Shown piece by piece: positions 1-7,937 of a stretch of DNA of 64,000 nucleotides; the first letter of the stretch is position 1, and each line of letters opens with the position of its first letter. Position numbers and translations under genes: made by a program. The stretch covers positions 1 through 64,000 of the forward strand of contig JAWSUT010000010.1 in NCBI GenBank assembly GCA_033549345.1, written 5' to 3'. The notes beneath the pieces are model-generated. The model searched no databases. It worked only from the letters and a program-made list of their open reading frames with translations, and was not told the origin of the DNA. This DNA comes from JAWSUT01 sp033549345 (GTDB lineage Bacteria; Bacillota; Dethiobacteria; Dethiobacterales; Dethiobacteraceae).

Positions 1-102
1 CAACTTAACAATTTGATTGGCGGTTTCCCCAATTATATCAAGGGTTTATTCAACATTTTGAGCTGCGAAAGTTGAGTTAAGAATAAAACAAGGATGATAA
101 TC

Positions 103-666
103 ATGCAGATAAAAGACAGATTAATTCTGGGAATGGTGGCAGGATTGGGTGGAAATGCGGTCAAAACTTTGGCCGATGAAATTTTGCTTAAACAGAAGAT
201 TTCAAAAAGGTCTTTTCGGTCAACGGCAGCGGGAGTTTGGGTCTCCAAAGAAAAAGAGGCCACCAACTTTAACGGGCAGGTTCTAGGCGCTTTGTTTGAT
301 TTTGGTTTGGGATCAATGGGTGGAATCGGTATGACCTACCTGTTATCCAAAACCGGCCGTGACCATGTTCTTGCCAAAGGAGTTCTCTCGGGAATTGCGG
401 TTGGATCGACCATAACGGCTACCCTGAGTGCTTTTCCACAAAACAAGGTGAAACCCAAAGATGCTGCAAGCAATTTAGCCTATATGTTTAGTCACGCCAT
501 CTATGGTATTATCACCACCGCCACCATTGCAAAACTTGGTCATTCCTCGCTTTTTGACGTAAAACCGGTTAATAATTATTTACCTCCCACAGAGCAGACA
601 ACAGAAGAAAGAAAAGGAGTATCTCGGGAATCAGAAGAAGAACAGGAAAGGATTACGTACCATTGA
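103..666 (+). CDS. hypothetical membrane-associated protein
   Basis: I do not recognise the family. The protein has 187 residues with Gly/Ala-rich hydrophobic stretches near residues 5-20, 60-85, 95-115 and 135-150, so it probably spans the membrane several times. It ends in a charged Glu/Arg/Ser-rich tail. An upstream in-frame ATG at 94 overlaps the AAGGA ribosome site (90-94), so the ATG at 103 is the better start. The gene stands alone and is closed by a hairpin terminator just after its stop codon. Confidence 0.7.
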   Translation: MQIKDRLILGMVAGLGGNAVKTLADEILLKQKISKRSFRSTAAGVWVSKEKEATNFNGQVLGALFDFGLGSMGGIGMTYLLSKTGRDHVLAKGVLSGIAVGSTITATLSAFPQNKVKPKDAASNLAYMFSHAIYGIITTATIAKLGHSSLFDVKPVNNYLPPTEQTTEERKGVSRESEEEQERITYH

Positions 667-675
667 GTCTTAGTC

Positions 676-706
676 AAAAAAGAGCGACACTGTCACTCTT
701 TTTTAT
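676..706. terminator. bidirectional rho-independent terminator
   Basis: A near-perfect hairpin (AAAAAAGAG..GACA pairing with TGTCACTCTTTTTT) is flanked by A-runs on the left and T-runs on the right. It can therefore stop both the + strand gene ending at 666 and the - strand gene whose stop codon lies inside it at 703-705. Confidence 0.75.
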
Positions 707-1395
707 TTTATGAGATTTTGGAATGCCTGGCGGAATTTTGTCACGCCGCCCATGGAGGGGTGGGGAACTTTGTGCGCAGGGATGCTGTATTTTTGCAGTG
801 TTTTTTCGGCATGGTTACCTACGGCAATGAGGCAGGCTGCGGGACAGAGTTCCCGGAGCATTCTGACGTAGGCCAGACCCTCTTCCTTTTCCGGTTCTCT
901 GGGCGTGCGGTTGCTCAAGAGGTTGCCTTCTTTGTAGGGATGAAAGGGAAAGATATTCCAGAGGATTACATCGTTTGGGTCGAGATTGTTCTCCATAATT
1001 TCAGTCCAGACTACTGTGGCTGTGGGTTCGTTAAACCCCAGCTTTTGCTGTGTGGCGGAGAAGTGTTCGCACTGCTGGTTGCTGGTCCGCAAAACGATGT
1101 CCGGTGGCATGACCACTGCCGGATTGATTTGTTTATGGTGTCCCAGTAGGATTCGCTCCGAGGTCATGGCAATGCCTGAAAAGCGGCCGCCCTGGTAACC
1201 CAGAGCTTCGGCCACCAGTATGTACCGGGCACGGGGTACGCGTAAGCGAAGGTAATGCTCCAGCTGGTTGGCCCTGATTTTTGGCGCATCGCAGCTGAGA
1301 TCATAGTCGGGGTCGGCCTGCCGCCAGGGATTAAAGACACCGGCTTCAGAGCGGTACTCTGTAAGCGAACGGATAAATTTTTTTACCTGCGTCAT
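703..1395 (-). CDS. uracil-DNA glycosylase superfamily protein
   Basis: This 230-residue protein carries the motif pattern of the uracil-DNA glycosylase superfamily. Near residue 62 there is a motif-A-like VAEALGYQGGRFSG, about the middle a WNIFPFHPY segment, and near the C-terminus an HPSMGG segment matching the conserved HPS motif. It is not the family 1 type, because the GQDPY motif is absent. Such enzymes hydrolyse the bond between uracil and deoxyribose in DNA, starting base excision repair. The ATG at 1395 follows an AAAGGA site. It is monocistronic and divergent from the next gene. The superfamily is fairly clear; the exact substrate is not. Confidence 0.72.
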   Translation of the reverse strand: MTQVKKFIRSLTEYRSEAGVFNPWRQADPDYDLSCDAPKIRANQLEHYLRLRVPRARYILVAEALGYQGGRFSGIAMTSERILLGHHKQINPAVVMPPDIVLRTSNQQCEHFSATQQKLGFNEPTATVVWTEIMENNLDPNDVILWNIFPFHPYKEGNLLSNRTPREPEKEEGLAYVRMLRELCPAACLIAVGNHAEKTLQKYSIPAHKVPHPSMGGVTKFRQAFQNLIK

Positions 1396-1546
1396 TCAAT
1401 CAGTCCTTTGCATTTCTTCCACAAATTCTCTTATTCTTCGCCCTTCCTGCCCGTATTCCCTGCCAAAGAAGCAGAACAGAATGTCCATATTATGGCAGGC
1501 AATTTCTGCCGTTTGCAGAATATGTACAATTATGGGAGGGATACAC

Positions 1547-1975
1547 ATGAAAAAGAAGATTCTCCACAACCTGCTGTGGGCGGTTGCCCTCACTTTACAC
1601 ATTGCACTTTCGGCTCAGTATCTTGCTTTTCTTCGCTTACGGGCATCACAGGAATTTAATATAACCGGCTACATTGTAGCGTCGGCAATTTTTCCGATAT
1701 CATTTGGCATCCTGCTGCGCCTGCCCGCCCTTGTGGAGCGGTGGAAAAATGGCGCCGGCTTTAATCTGGTACAATTTATTGTTCAGGGACTCCCTGCCTT
1801 CTTTTTCGCCGGTTTGTTTGGGTTTGCTTATTACATCCTGCCTGTGTTAAAGCTGGGACTCCCTCTACCCATCGGCTTGACTAGTCAATCACAATCGGTT
1901 ATAGCCTTAGGAGGTGTCTGGTTCGGCATGGTGCTTGCCGATTCGGTAAAAGGGTTGCGGCGTACTGACGAATAA
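1547..1975 (+). CDS. hypothetical four-helix membrane protein
   Basis: The family is not recognised. The protein has 142 residues and about four hydrophobic segments (roughly residues 7-25, 37-55, 72-98 and 115-135), so it is an integral membrane protein. The ATG at 1547 was chosen over an upstream ATG at 1481 because a GGGAGGG site sits at the right distance before it. The following small gene starts 19 bases after its stop codon with its own strong AGGAGGGG site, suggesting a two-gene transcript. Confidence 0.7.
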   Translation: MKKKILHNLLWAVALTLHIALSAQYLAFLRLRASQEFNITGYIVASAIFPISFGILLRLPALVERWKNGAGFNLVQFIVQGLPAFFFAGLFGFAYYILPVLKLGLPLPIGLTSQSQSVIALGGVWFGMVLADSVKGLRRTDE

Positions 1976-1994
1976 TTTCTAGGAGGGGTAGGTA

Positions 1995-2198
1995 ATGGAA
2001 GTTTTCATTATTTGGATAATCAATCTGGTTATCTTTTACTTTGTAGTAAAAGCGGCTGCACGTGCAGCACTTGATGATTTCAAGGTTACGCTGGTTCATG
2101 AACTCGTTCAGAAAAAAGAATTTAGCACCCAGTATAGTGCTCGTTCCATTCTGGAAATTATCAAAAAAGAGCTGCAGGATGAAATAAACGATGCATAA
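1995..2198 (+). CDS. small membrane-anchored hypothetical protein
   Basis: This 67-residue protein has one N-terminal membrane segment (about residues 3-18) and then a charged, probably helical cytoplasmic part rich in Lys and Glu. No family is recognised. An AGGAGGGG ribosome site lies directly upstream and a strong terminator directly downstream, which supports a real expressed gene despite its size. It is probably cotranscribed with the membrane protein ending at 1975. Confidence 0.65.
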   Translation: MEVFIIWIINLVIFYFVVKAAARAALDDFKVTLVHELVQKKEFSTQYSARSILEIIKKELQDEINDA

Positions 2199-2236
2199 AG
2201 CCTTTCCCGGGGATGCCGGGAAAGGCTTTATTTTTG
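2197..2236 (+). terminator. rho-independent terminator
   Basis: A perfect 14-bp stem (AAAGCCTTTCCCGG with CCGGGAAAGGCTTT) around a short loop, followed by ATTTTTG, closes the two-gene unit of small membrane proteins. Confidence 0.85.
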
Positions 2237-2287
2237 AAAAATAACTTTAGTCTACGAAAATGTGGTACAGACCTGCTCCGTGTCCCG

Positions 2288-3460
2288 TTAGATCAGGCTG
2301 GAGAGGACGGAAGCGCGGACGATGATGCCAAGCAGTTTGTTGTTTTCGTTCACTACCGCAATGGGGACTTTTGTTTCTGTGGCTTTGGGAATCAGGTCCT
2401 GGACATAGGTGTCTTCTGTGGTGGTGTGGAAGTCCTGGGTAATAATGTCTGTCAGCTGTTTGTTTTCTTTGACGGCCCGGACTGCATCGTCAATAGAGAT
2501 GATTCCCTGGAGAATCCGCTTGCTGTCCACAACAAAGAGGCTGGAAATGCCATTTTTCTCCATGGTGTTTACAACAACTTTGGGGCCATCTTTGAGGAAT
2601 CCCAGTGCACCGGGCATAAACATCACATTTTTGGCCTGCAGTACTTTTGTCCGGTCGATATCCTGGACAAAGTCGCGGATGTAATCATCGGCCGGGTTGG
2701 CCAGAATATTTTCCGGTGTGTCAATCTGGACTGCTTTGCCGTCTTTCATGACGGCGACTCTGTCCCCGAGTTTGAACGCTTCATTGACGTCGTGGGTGAT
2801 AAAGACAATTGTCTTCTGCAGTTGGGACTGGATGTCCAGAAGCTCGAGCTGCATCTCCCGGCGGATGAGCGGGTCCAGCGCACTGAAGGGCTCGTCCATT
2901 AAGAGAATGTCCGGGTCGTTGGTCAGGGCGCGGGCCAGGCCCACACGCTGCTGCATGCCGCCGCTTAGCTCTCCGGGGTACTTGTCTCCCCAGCCTTCCA
3001 GGCCGACGGTGGCCAGAGTGCGCAGAGCGGTTTCCCGGCGTTCTTGTTTGGGAACGCCTTTGATCTCAAGCCCGTACTCAACATTGCTGATCACTGTACG
3101 GTGTGTCAGCAGGCCGAAATGCTGGAAGACCATGGCGACTTTGTTTTTGCGAAAGTCGCTGAGTTTGTCTTTGTTATACGTTACAATGTTTTCACCGTCG
3201 ACATAGATTTTGCCGGCGGTGGGTTTGTTGAGCAGGTTCAGGCAACGAATCAGCGTTGACTTGCCGCTGCCGGAGAGCCCCATGATTACAAAGATTTCTC
3301 CTTCGTTTACATCGAAGGACACATTGTGGATCCCCACGGTCTGGCCGGTCTTTTTAAGAATCTCGTCTTTTGAAAGCCCCGCCTCCAGATGTTTCAAAGC
3401 GGCTTTGGGATTGCGGCCAAAGATTTTTGAGAGGTTTTCCACTTGTATTTTGACGGTCAT
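2288..3460 (-). CDS. proV: glycine betaine/proline ABC transporter ATP-binding protein with CBS domains
   Basis: This is the ATPase of an osmoprotectant importer (ProV/OpuAA family), 390 residues. The N-terminal ABC domain shows Walker A GLSGSGKST, the signature LSGGMQQR and Walker B LLMDEP. Residues from about 275 to the end form a pair of CBS domains, which in this family sense ionic strength or nucleotides and gate transport. The ATG at 3460 is preferred to an in-frame GTG at 3469 because the AGGAGGTGA site abuts the GTG. It is the last gene of proX-proW-proV, 29 bases after proW. Confidence 0.93.
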   Translation of the reverse strand: MTVKIQVENLSKIFGRNPKAALKHLEAGLSKDEILKKTGQTVGIHNVSFDVNEGEIFVIMGLSGSGKSTLIRCLNLLNKPTAGKIYVDGENIVTYNKDKLSDFRKNKVAMVFQHFGLLTHRTVISNVEYGLEIKGVPKQERRETALRTLATVGLEGWGDKYPGELSGGMQQRVGLARALTNDPDILLMDEPFSALDPLIRREMQLELLDIQSQLQKTIVFITHDVNEAFKLGDRVAVMKDGKAVQIDTPENILANPADDYIRDFVQDIDRTKVLQAKNVMFMPGALGFLKDGPKVVVNTMEKNGISSLFVVDSKRILQGIISIDDAVRAVKENKQLTDIITQDFHTTTEDTYVQDLIPKATETKVPIAVVNENNKLLGIIVRASVLSSLI

Positions 3461-3489
3461 GAATCTCACCTCCTGTATCTGTCATGCTG

Positions 3490-4341
3490 TTACTCCGGGA
3501 ATTTGTAACGGCTCACAGCACCTTGGGAGAAACGGTCAATGATAATGGCCAGGAAAACGATACTGATGCCGGCCTCAAAGCCCCGGGCGATATCCAGCTG
3601 GCTGATGCCGATGAGCACTTCCATACCCAGGCCGGGAGCACCGACCATCGAGGCGATAACCACCATAGCCAGGGCCATCATGGTTGTCTGGTTTACACCG
3701 GTCATAATGGTAGGCAGCGCCTGGGGCAGCTGCACCTTGGTCAGCGTCTGCCAGTTGGAAGAACCAAAGGAGTGTGCCGCTTCCACCATCTCCCGGGAAA
3801 CGCCGCGGATACCAAGGTCGGTTAACCGGATGACCGGCGGGATGGCGTAAATGACTGTGGCAAAGACAGCGGGGATTCGACCCAGATTGAAAAAGAATAC
3901 GGCGGGAATCAGGTAGACAAAGCTGGGCATAGTCTGCATCCCATCCAAAAACGGTCGAATCATGTTATTTGCTTTATCGTTATAAGCCATGAAGATTCCT
4001 GTGGGAATACCAATCAGCAAACAGACCACCGCCGATGTCATTACAATGGCCAGCGTCTGCATCATCAGCACCCAGTAGCCAAACGCACCGATGGTAAAAA
4101 TCATGGCTGAGAAAATAAGGCCGGAAACCCAACCTTTTAATTTCCAGGCGGCAGCAAAAATCAGGACCAGCACAAGCCACCAGGGCAGCCAGCGTAGAAT
4201 TGAATCCACACGAATCAGCATCCAAAGGCCGGCTGTGTAGATGGCATCAAAGAGACCGCTGAAATTATTTAACAACCACTTGACAAGATTGTCCACATAG
4301 ACACCAAGCTCAAACCGTAAAAATTCAGGAAACTGGCTCAC
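3490..4341 (-). CDS. proW: glycine betaine/proline ABC transporter permease
   Basis: This is the membrane subunit of the betaine importer (OpuAB/ProW family), 283 residues. It has a long N-terminal hydrophobic part before the binding-protein-dependent transport domain. The EAA-type coupling loop is visible near residues 185-210 (VSREMVEAAHSFGSS). The start is a GTG after AGAGGTGAG. It lies between proX and proV on one transcript and works with both at the cytoplasmic membrane. Confidence 0.92.
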   Translation of the reverse strand: MSQFPEFLRFELGVYVDNLVKWLLNNFSGLFDAIYTAGLWMLIRVDSILRWLPWWLVLVLIFAAAWKLKGWVSGLIFSAMIFTIGAFGYWVLMMQTLAIVMTSAVVCLLIGIPTGIFMAYNDKANNMIRPFLDGMQTMPSFVYLIPAVFFFNLGRIPAVFATVIYAIPPVIRLTDLGIRGVSREMVEAAHSFGSSNWQTLTKVQLPQALPTIMTGVNQTTMMALAMVVIASMVGAPGLGMEVLIGISQLDIARGFEAGISIVFLAIIIDRFSQGAVSRYKFPE

Positions 4342-4375
4342 GTTCTCACCTCTTTTAAATGGACATGCAGAAAAT

Positions 4376-4414
4376 ATCTCCCGGGCAATAAGCCGTCAGG
4401 CTGTCCCGGGAGAT
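4376..4414 (-). promoter_or_regulatory. intercistronic hairpin between proX and proW
   Basis: A 10-bp perfect palindromic stem (ATCTCCCGGG with CCCGGGAGAT) encloses a second stem AGCC/GGCT. It sits 11 bases after the proX stop codon, and only a weak ATTTTC follows on the transcribed strand. Known analogues between binding-protein and permease genes either stabilise the upstream mRNA or terminate partially, giving more binding protein than permease. That role is inferred here. Confidence 0.65.
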
Positions 4415-4425
4415 GGTTTTCCGTA

Positions 4426-5457
4426 TTATTCGTTGCTTAGCGCTTCTAAAACGGTGGCAGCCACATCTTCTGGCAGCCAATCCGTCCAGAGATCTTGGTT
4501 TTCCTTGAGGAAATTCACTGCGGCTGTCTCTTCATCTGTTTCATTTTCCATCATATAATCCAGCGCCTGACTTGTCAGTTCTGCGCTTGTCCGGTAATTG
4601 CGCAGGAAGTCAACAACTTCGGGAGCCTCTTCCGAAAGGCCGTCTCTGACGGCGATGGTCACTTCCGTTGCCGGAAACTCACAACGGTAGCCGTCTTCCC
4701 ACAATTCATCAGAGTAAGCGGGTTCTTCCAGAAGCGTCATGTCATAGCGGCCCATGATCCAGGTCGGTGTCCAGTAATACCCGACCCAGGCTTCGCCGCG
4801 CTCAATGGCCCGGGCAATGGATGAGGCCAGTGCTGTGTCTGAACCGGGCCGGAAGTAGTTGAATGTTTCATCCAGTCCGTAGCTTGCCACCTTCTGGTTT
4901 AGGATCTCATCAACCGCCCAGCCGGGAGGTGAACCTACAATCCGGCCTTTACTGGGATCTTCCGGGTCCTGGAAAAGCTCCCAGTAGTCCGGCAGGTCCA
5001 GGACCGATGTGAGACCGGGAGCCATCGGCTCAATGCCCCGCTCCGGATCACCTTCGATGACATAGGTGGGAACCCAAAGCCCCTGGGCGTTATCGTCGAA
5101 GTTTACGGAGACCACTTCAATTTCATCATTAGCCACCGCTTCATTGTAGGCATCTTCGATGTTATCGCGCCAGAGCTCCATATAAACGTCGATACTGCCG
5201 CTGCGCAGACCGGTGAATGTAACCGGCGTGGTACCGGCAATCACCTCAGTTTCGTAACCAAAACCATTTTCGATAATATAGCCGGCAACGAAATTATGAA
5301 AACGGATGCTCTCCCAGCCGGCATCGGCAAAGACCAAAGTACCAACTTCTGCATCTCCGTTTCCTTCATTGTTTCCTTCCCCGCCGCAGCCGGCTGCGGC
5401 CACAGATACGACGATCAGTAACAATACCATACAAATTATCTTTGTTTTTTTACTCAT
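4426..5457 (-). CDS. proX: glycine betaine-binding lipoprotein
   Basis: This is the extracellular substrate-binding subunit of the osmoprotectant importer (OpuAC/ProX family), 343 residues. The N-terminus is a lipoprotein signal with lipobox AAGC at about residues 21-24, so Cys24 would carry the lipid anchor, and an acidic linker follows. The mature part has Trp/Tyr-rich segments (for example GEAWVGYYWTPTW) typical of betaine-binding pockets. It is the first gene of proX-W-V, with a candidate sigma-A promoter upstream. The exact quaternary amine bound cannot be read from the sequence. Confidence 0.92.
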   Translation of the reverse strand: MSKKTKIICMVLLLIVVSVAAAGCGGEGNNEGNGDAEVGTLVFADAGWESIRFHNFVAGYIIENGFGYETEVIAGTTPVTFTGLRSGSIDVYMELWRDNIEDAYNEAVANDEIEVVSVNFDDNAQGLWVPTYVIEGDPERGIEPMAPGLTSVLDLPDYWELFQDPEDPSKGRIVGSPPGWAVDEILNQKVASYGLDETFNYFRPGSDTALASSIARAIERGEAWVGYYWTPTWIMGRYDMTLLEEPAYSDELWEDGYRCEFPATEVTIAVRDGLSEEAPEVVDFLRNYRTSAELTSQALDYMMENETDEETAAVNFLKENQDLWTDWLPEDVAATVLEALSNE

Positions 5458-5498
5458 AAGCCCTCCCTCAATTTATCTGTAGAAATACTCTACTGTAT

Positions 5499-5527
5499 AT
5501 TTTATTATATACGGCTCGCTTGTTCAA
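5499..5527 (-). promoter_or_regulatory. candidate sigma-A promoter of proXWV
   Basis: On the - strand TTGAAC (5527-5522) and TAAAAT (5504-5499) are separated by exactly 17 bases. They lie about 40 bases upstream of the proX start. The AT-rich -10 area holds overlapping alternatives. Confidence 0.5.
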
Positions 5528-5736
5528 AAAGCTTCTTGGGGGTGATTCGACAGAAATCGGGAGGATTGTACCGCAAACCACAACTGATTTCACCTGTAAC
5601 TATTTGAACACGTCAAATTCTCATTGAGGCGCAGAGAATAAAGATTTCACACTTTAGACGATTTTGGGGACGGGGGAATAGATTCTTTGTGCCGGAAATA
5701 TGCCATATTTGTCCGAGGCAAGGGTATTCTGGCACG
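5528..5736. other. gene-free stretch between proX and the asparaginase gene
   Basis: No credible coding sequence was found. Near its end an imperfect stem (GTGCC at 5689 with GGCAC at 5731) encloses an AAATATG/CATATTT inner stem. A G-rich GGGGACGGGGG at about 5667 may be a decayed relative of the REP repeats found elsewhere in the window. Nothing else is evident. Confidence 0.4.
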
Positions 5737-5776
5737 AAAAAAATAACAGCATCTTCCCAGTGCGGGAAGTGCTGTT
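5737..5776 (-). terminator. terminator of the asparaginase gene
   Basis: The hairpin AACAGC.TCTTCCC with GGGAAG.GCTGTT is followed on the - strand by ATTTTTTT. It lies about 50 bases after the stop codon at 5825. Confidence 0.8.
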
Positions 5777-5824
5777 CATCCGGTATGTGTAGGCATTACG
5801 CCAAGCGACAGGTCCCAAATCGCG

Positions 5825-6817
5825 CTAGAAAGTGTGGCGGATAATGCCGACGGTTTCTTTGCGGTTATTTCTTATTTTACCTTCCTGACGGGAGCGGAGT
5901 GCTGCCAGTTCATCCGGGGAGAGAAAACCCATCCGATTTAATACTTCAATAATGACAGGATCGATGGCGCGGGAGTTGCCGTCTTCGATTTTCAGGGCAA
6001 TACCGATTCCTTCCTCCATCACACTGACACAGTAGATTCCCTCGGCACCCAGCTTGGCCAATATGCGTCCCTGGGTGGCTTCCATCAAATCGGTGTCAAG
6101 CCGCTTGCTGCCGGCCACCATAAAAGGATGCTTCACCATAGCGGACGCAATGGTGCCAAGCGCTGTCTTGCGGGGTTCGGGGCAGAGATTGGGTCGGGAC
6201 AGGTGAGCGTAGGCGATGGCCATATTGAAAAGGGGCATCCCAAAGACCGGCACGCCGCAGCCGTCGATGCCGATGGTGATATCTTTAGGCATCAGGCCGC
6301 TGATATCTGCTATGGTGCGGAGCATTTCATGCTGAACCGGATGAATTGGCTGGGCATAGCCGGAGATGTCCAGCCCTTTGACGATAGCCAGAGCGATCAT
6401 GGCGGTGTGCTTACCGCAACAGGGATTTGTAAGCGTAGTAAATGTGCGGCCTTGTTTTAGAATCTCATTTGCGGCCCGCTTCGACATGGGTGGGGCAATG
6501 CCGCACTCCAGCACCTCTGCCGACTGATCAATTTTGGTGAGAATACTTTTGGCAGCGGCAATATGACGTTCTTCACCGCTGTGGGAGGATGTCATCAGCG
6601 CCAGCTCTTCCGGTGTTAGGCCGAAGCGTTCCATACCGCCTGCTTCCACAAGCGGCAGGACCTGAAACGGTTTGGCTGCAGACCGCCAGTATGTTTTTTT
6701 ATGGGCGTTGCCAAGATGAAACAAATCGCTGCCGCGGGTGTCGACGGCAACCAGGTCGCCGCGGTGGATACTTTCCACCATGCCGCCGCGGGTGACTTCT
6801 ACGAGAATTTCAGACAT
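5825..6817 (-). CDS. type II-like L-asparaginase (Asparaginase_II family)
   Basis: This 330-residue protein opens with EVTRGGMVESIHRGDLVAVD and contains MTSSHSGE near residue 77 and NPCCGKHTAMIA near residue 130, typical of the asparaginase family PF06089 first described in Rhizobium. The likely reaction is hydrolysis of L-asparagine to aspartate and ammonia in the cytoplasm. It is unrelated in fold to the AnsA/AnsB asparaginases. The ATG follows a GGAGGT site, and the gene appears to have its own transcript. Some family members are uncharacterised, so the substrate is moderately sure. Confidence 0.82.
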   Translation of the reverse strand: MSEILVEVTRGGMVESIHRGDLVAVDTRGSDLFHLGNAHKKTYWRSAAKPFQVLPLVEAGGMERFGLTPEELALMTSSHSGEERHIAAAKSILTKIDQSAEVLECGIAPPMSKRAANEILKQGRTFTTLTNPCCGKHTAMIALAIVKGLDISGYAQPIHPVQHEMLRTIADISGLMPKDITIGIDGCGVPVFGMPLFNMAIAYAHLSRPNLCPEPRKTALGTIASAMVKHPFMVAGSKRLDTDLMEATQGRILAKLGAEGIYCVSVMEEGIGIALKIEDGNSRAIDPVIIEVLNRMGFLSPDELAALRSRQEGKIRNNRKETVGIIRHTF

Positions 6818-6891
6818 AATGACCTCCGATGTATGGAATACCTGTTTACCACTATTTCATTAGTATATACCATTTCCTGCTGTTAAAATGA

Positions 6892-7386
6892 TTAGAGCGC
6901 GGCTGCAAAGAAAAACTGGGCGATAAAGCCGGCGATGACCGGCATGAGAATGACAATGCTGATACGGGCTGCGGTAAAGCGGGGTCCCAAAAGGGCTGTT
7001 TCAAAAGGGATCTTCGTCAGATTCATTAGGCACCAGCTGGTAACCAGGGCAACAGCCGTACCAATACCGGCACCGCTTTGCAGGATGGTGGCGAAGATGG
7101 GAAACGCGACGTAGGGCCCGGCGGCTACCAGCATACCGGCGGCACTGCCGATAAGAATTCCCCGCCAGCCGGCCTCCACTCCCAGCCACTGCTGTACCAG
7201 CTCTGTGGGGAGCACAACCTGCAGGAGCCCGGCGGCGAGAAAGGCAAGCAGCAGCAGGGGCAGGTAAGCGCGGAAAATACCGGCGCCCACCAGCAGGCCT
7301 TTGGTGTGGCTGCCGTCTTTACGGTGCACGGCCAGCAGAAAAAGAACCAACGCTAGGAGCGTGAGGATAAGAACAGCTGTGATCAT
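6892..7386 (-). CDS. half-size permease of the ArsP/DUF318 type (second half)
   Basis: This integral membrane protein has 164 residues and about five hydrophobic segments. A central GLLQVVLP...W.GILIGSAAG..V..GPYV pattern recurs in the preceding gene. Full-length ArsP/DUF318 permeases (PF03773, some exporting organoarsenicals) are about twice this size with two such halves, so this looks like one half of a split transporter. Its start overlaps the stop of the upstream half by four bases, which implies translational coupling. The family assignment is from pattern memory and the substrate is unknown. Confidence 0.65.
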   Translation of the reverse strand: MITAVLILTLLALVLFLLAVHRKDGSHTKGLLVGAGIFRAYLPLLLLAFLAAGLLQVVLPTELVQQWLGVEAGWRGILIGSAAGMLVAAGPYVAFPIFATILQSGAGIGTAVALVTSWCLMNLTKIPFETALLGPRFTAARISIVILMPVIAGFIAQFFFAAAL

Positions 7387-7919
7387 TTCTTTTCTCCCTC
7401 CTTTACCACCGGCAGAAAGTGCTTCGTCAGATCAGGATACAGCCACTGGGTCAAGAGAGCGGCGAAAAAAGGGAAAGCAAATGTAACCACAAAACGGATA
7501 ACGGCTACATTGACGCCAAGGATGGCGACTTCCAGGGGAAAACGGGCAAAGTCCCAGAGGCTTTTGGCCACAACGAAAGCCATGAGGGTGGGTGCTTCGG
7601 CCCCGCAGGTCACAAAGGAAGCGCCAATGGGGTAGTAAGCATACGGGCCGCCGGGCATCAGACCGCCGGCGACGGACCCCAGGAGAATTCCGCGCAGGCC
7701 CGCCCCTTTTCCCAGTAATTGGCCGACCCGTTCAGGATTAATCAGAACCTGCACCAGGCCGCTTACGGCAAATGCGGCCACCAGCAGCGGGAGGACATCG
7801 ATAAACATGCGTACGCCGGCATACATGCCGGCGCCCAGTTGGGGAGTGCCGCCCTGGACAAAGGCGGATAAAGCCAGCGCCAGAACCACCAAAGTGATAA
7901 TAATCAGTGTATTTTTCAC
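7383..7919 (-). CDS. half-size permease of the ArsP/DUF318 type (first half)
   Basis: This membrane protein of 178 residues is paralogous to its downstream neighbour. Both share Q(V)L...GQLLGKGAGLRGILLGSVAGG..PGGPYA-type segments, with Pro-Gly in the middle. It starts with GTG after a GGGGGG site, 18 bases downstream of the MATE gene, so the marR-MATE-permease-permease order suggests one transcript. A heterodimer of the two halves is the natural model (inference). Transport of a toxic compound fits the context. Confidence 0.65.
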   Translation of the reverse strand: MKNTLIIITLVVLALALSAFVQGGTPQLGAGMYAGVRMFIDVLPLLVAAFAVSGLVQVLINPERVGQLLGKGAGLRGILLGSVAGGLMPGGPYAYYPIGASFVTCGAEAPTLMAFVVAKSLWDFARFPLEVAILGVNVAVIRFVVTFAFPFFAALLTQWLYPDLTKHFLPVVKEGEKK

Positions 7920-7937
7920 TGTTGGCCCCCCTTTTGA

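Noticed and set aside
2213..2902. 229-residue + strand frame antisense to proV
   Set aside because: The proV motifs on the other strand are complete; the frame has no supporting start site.
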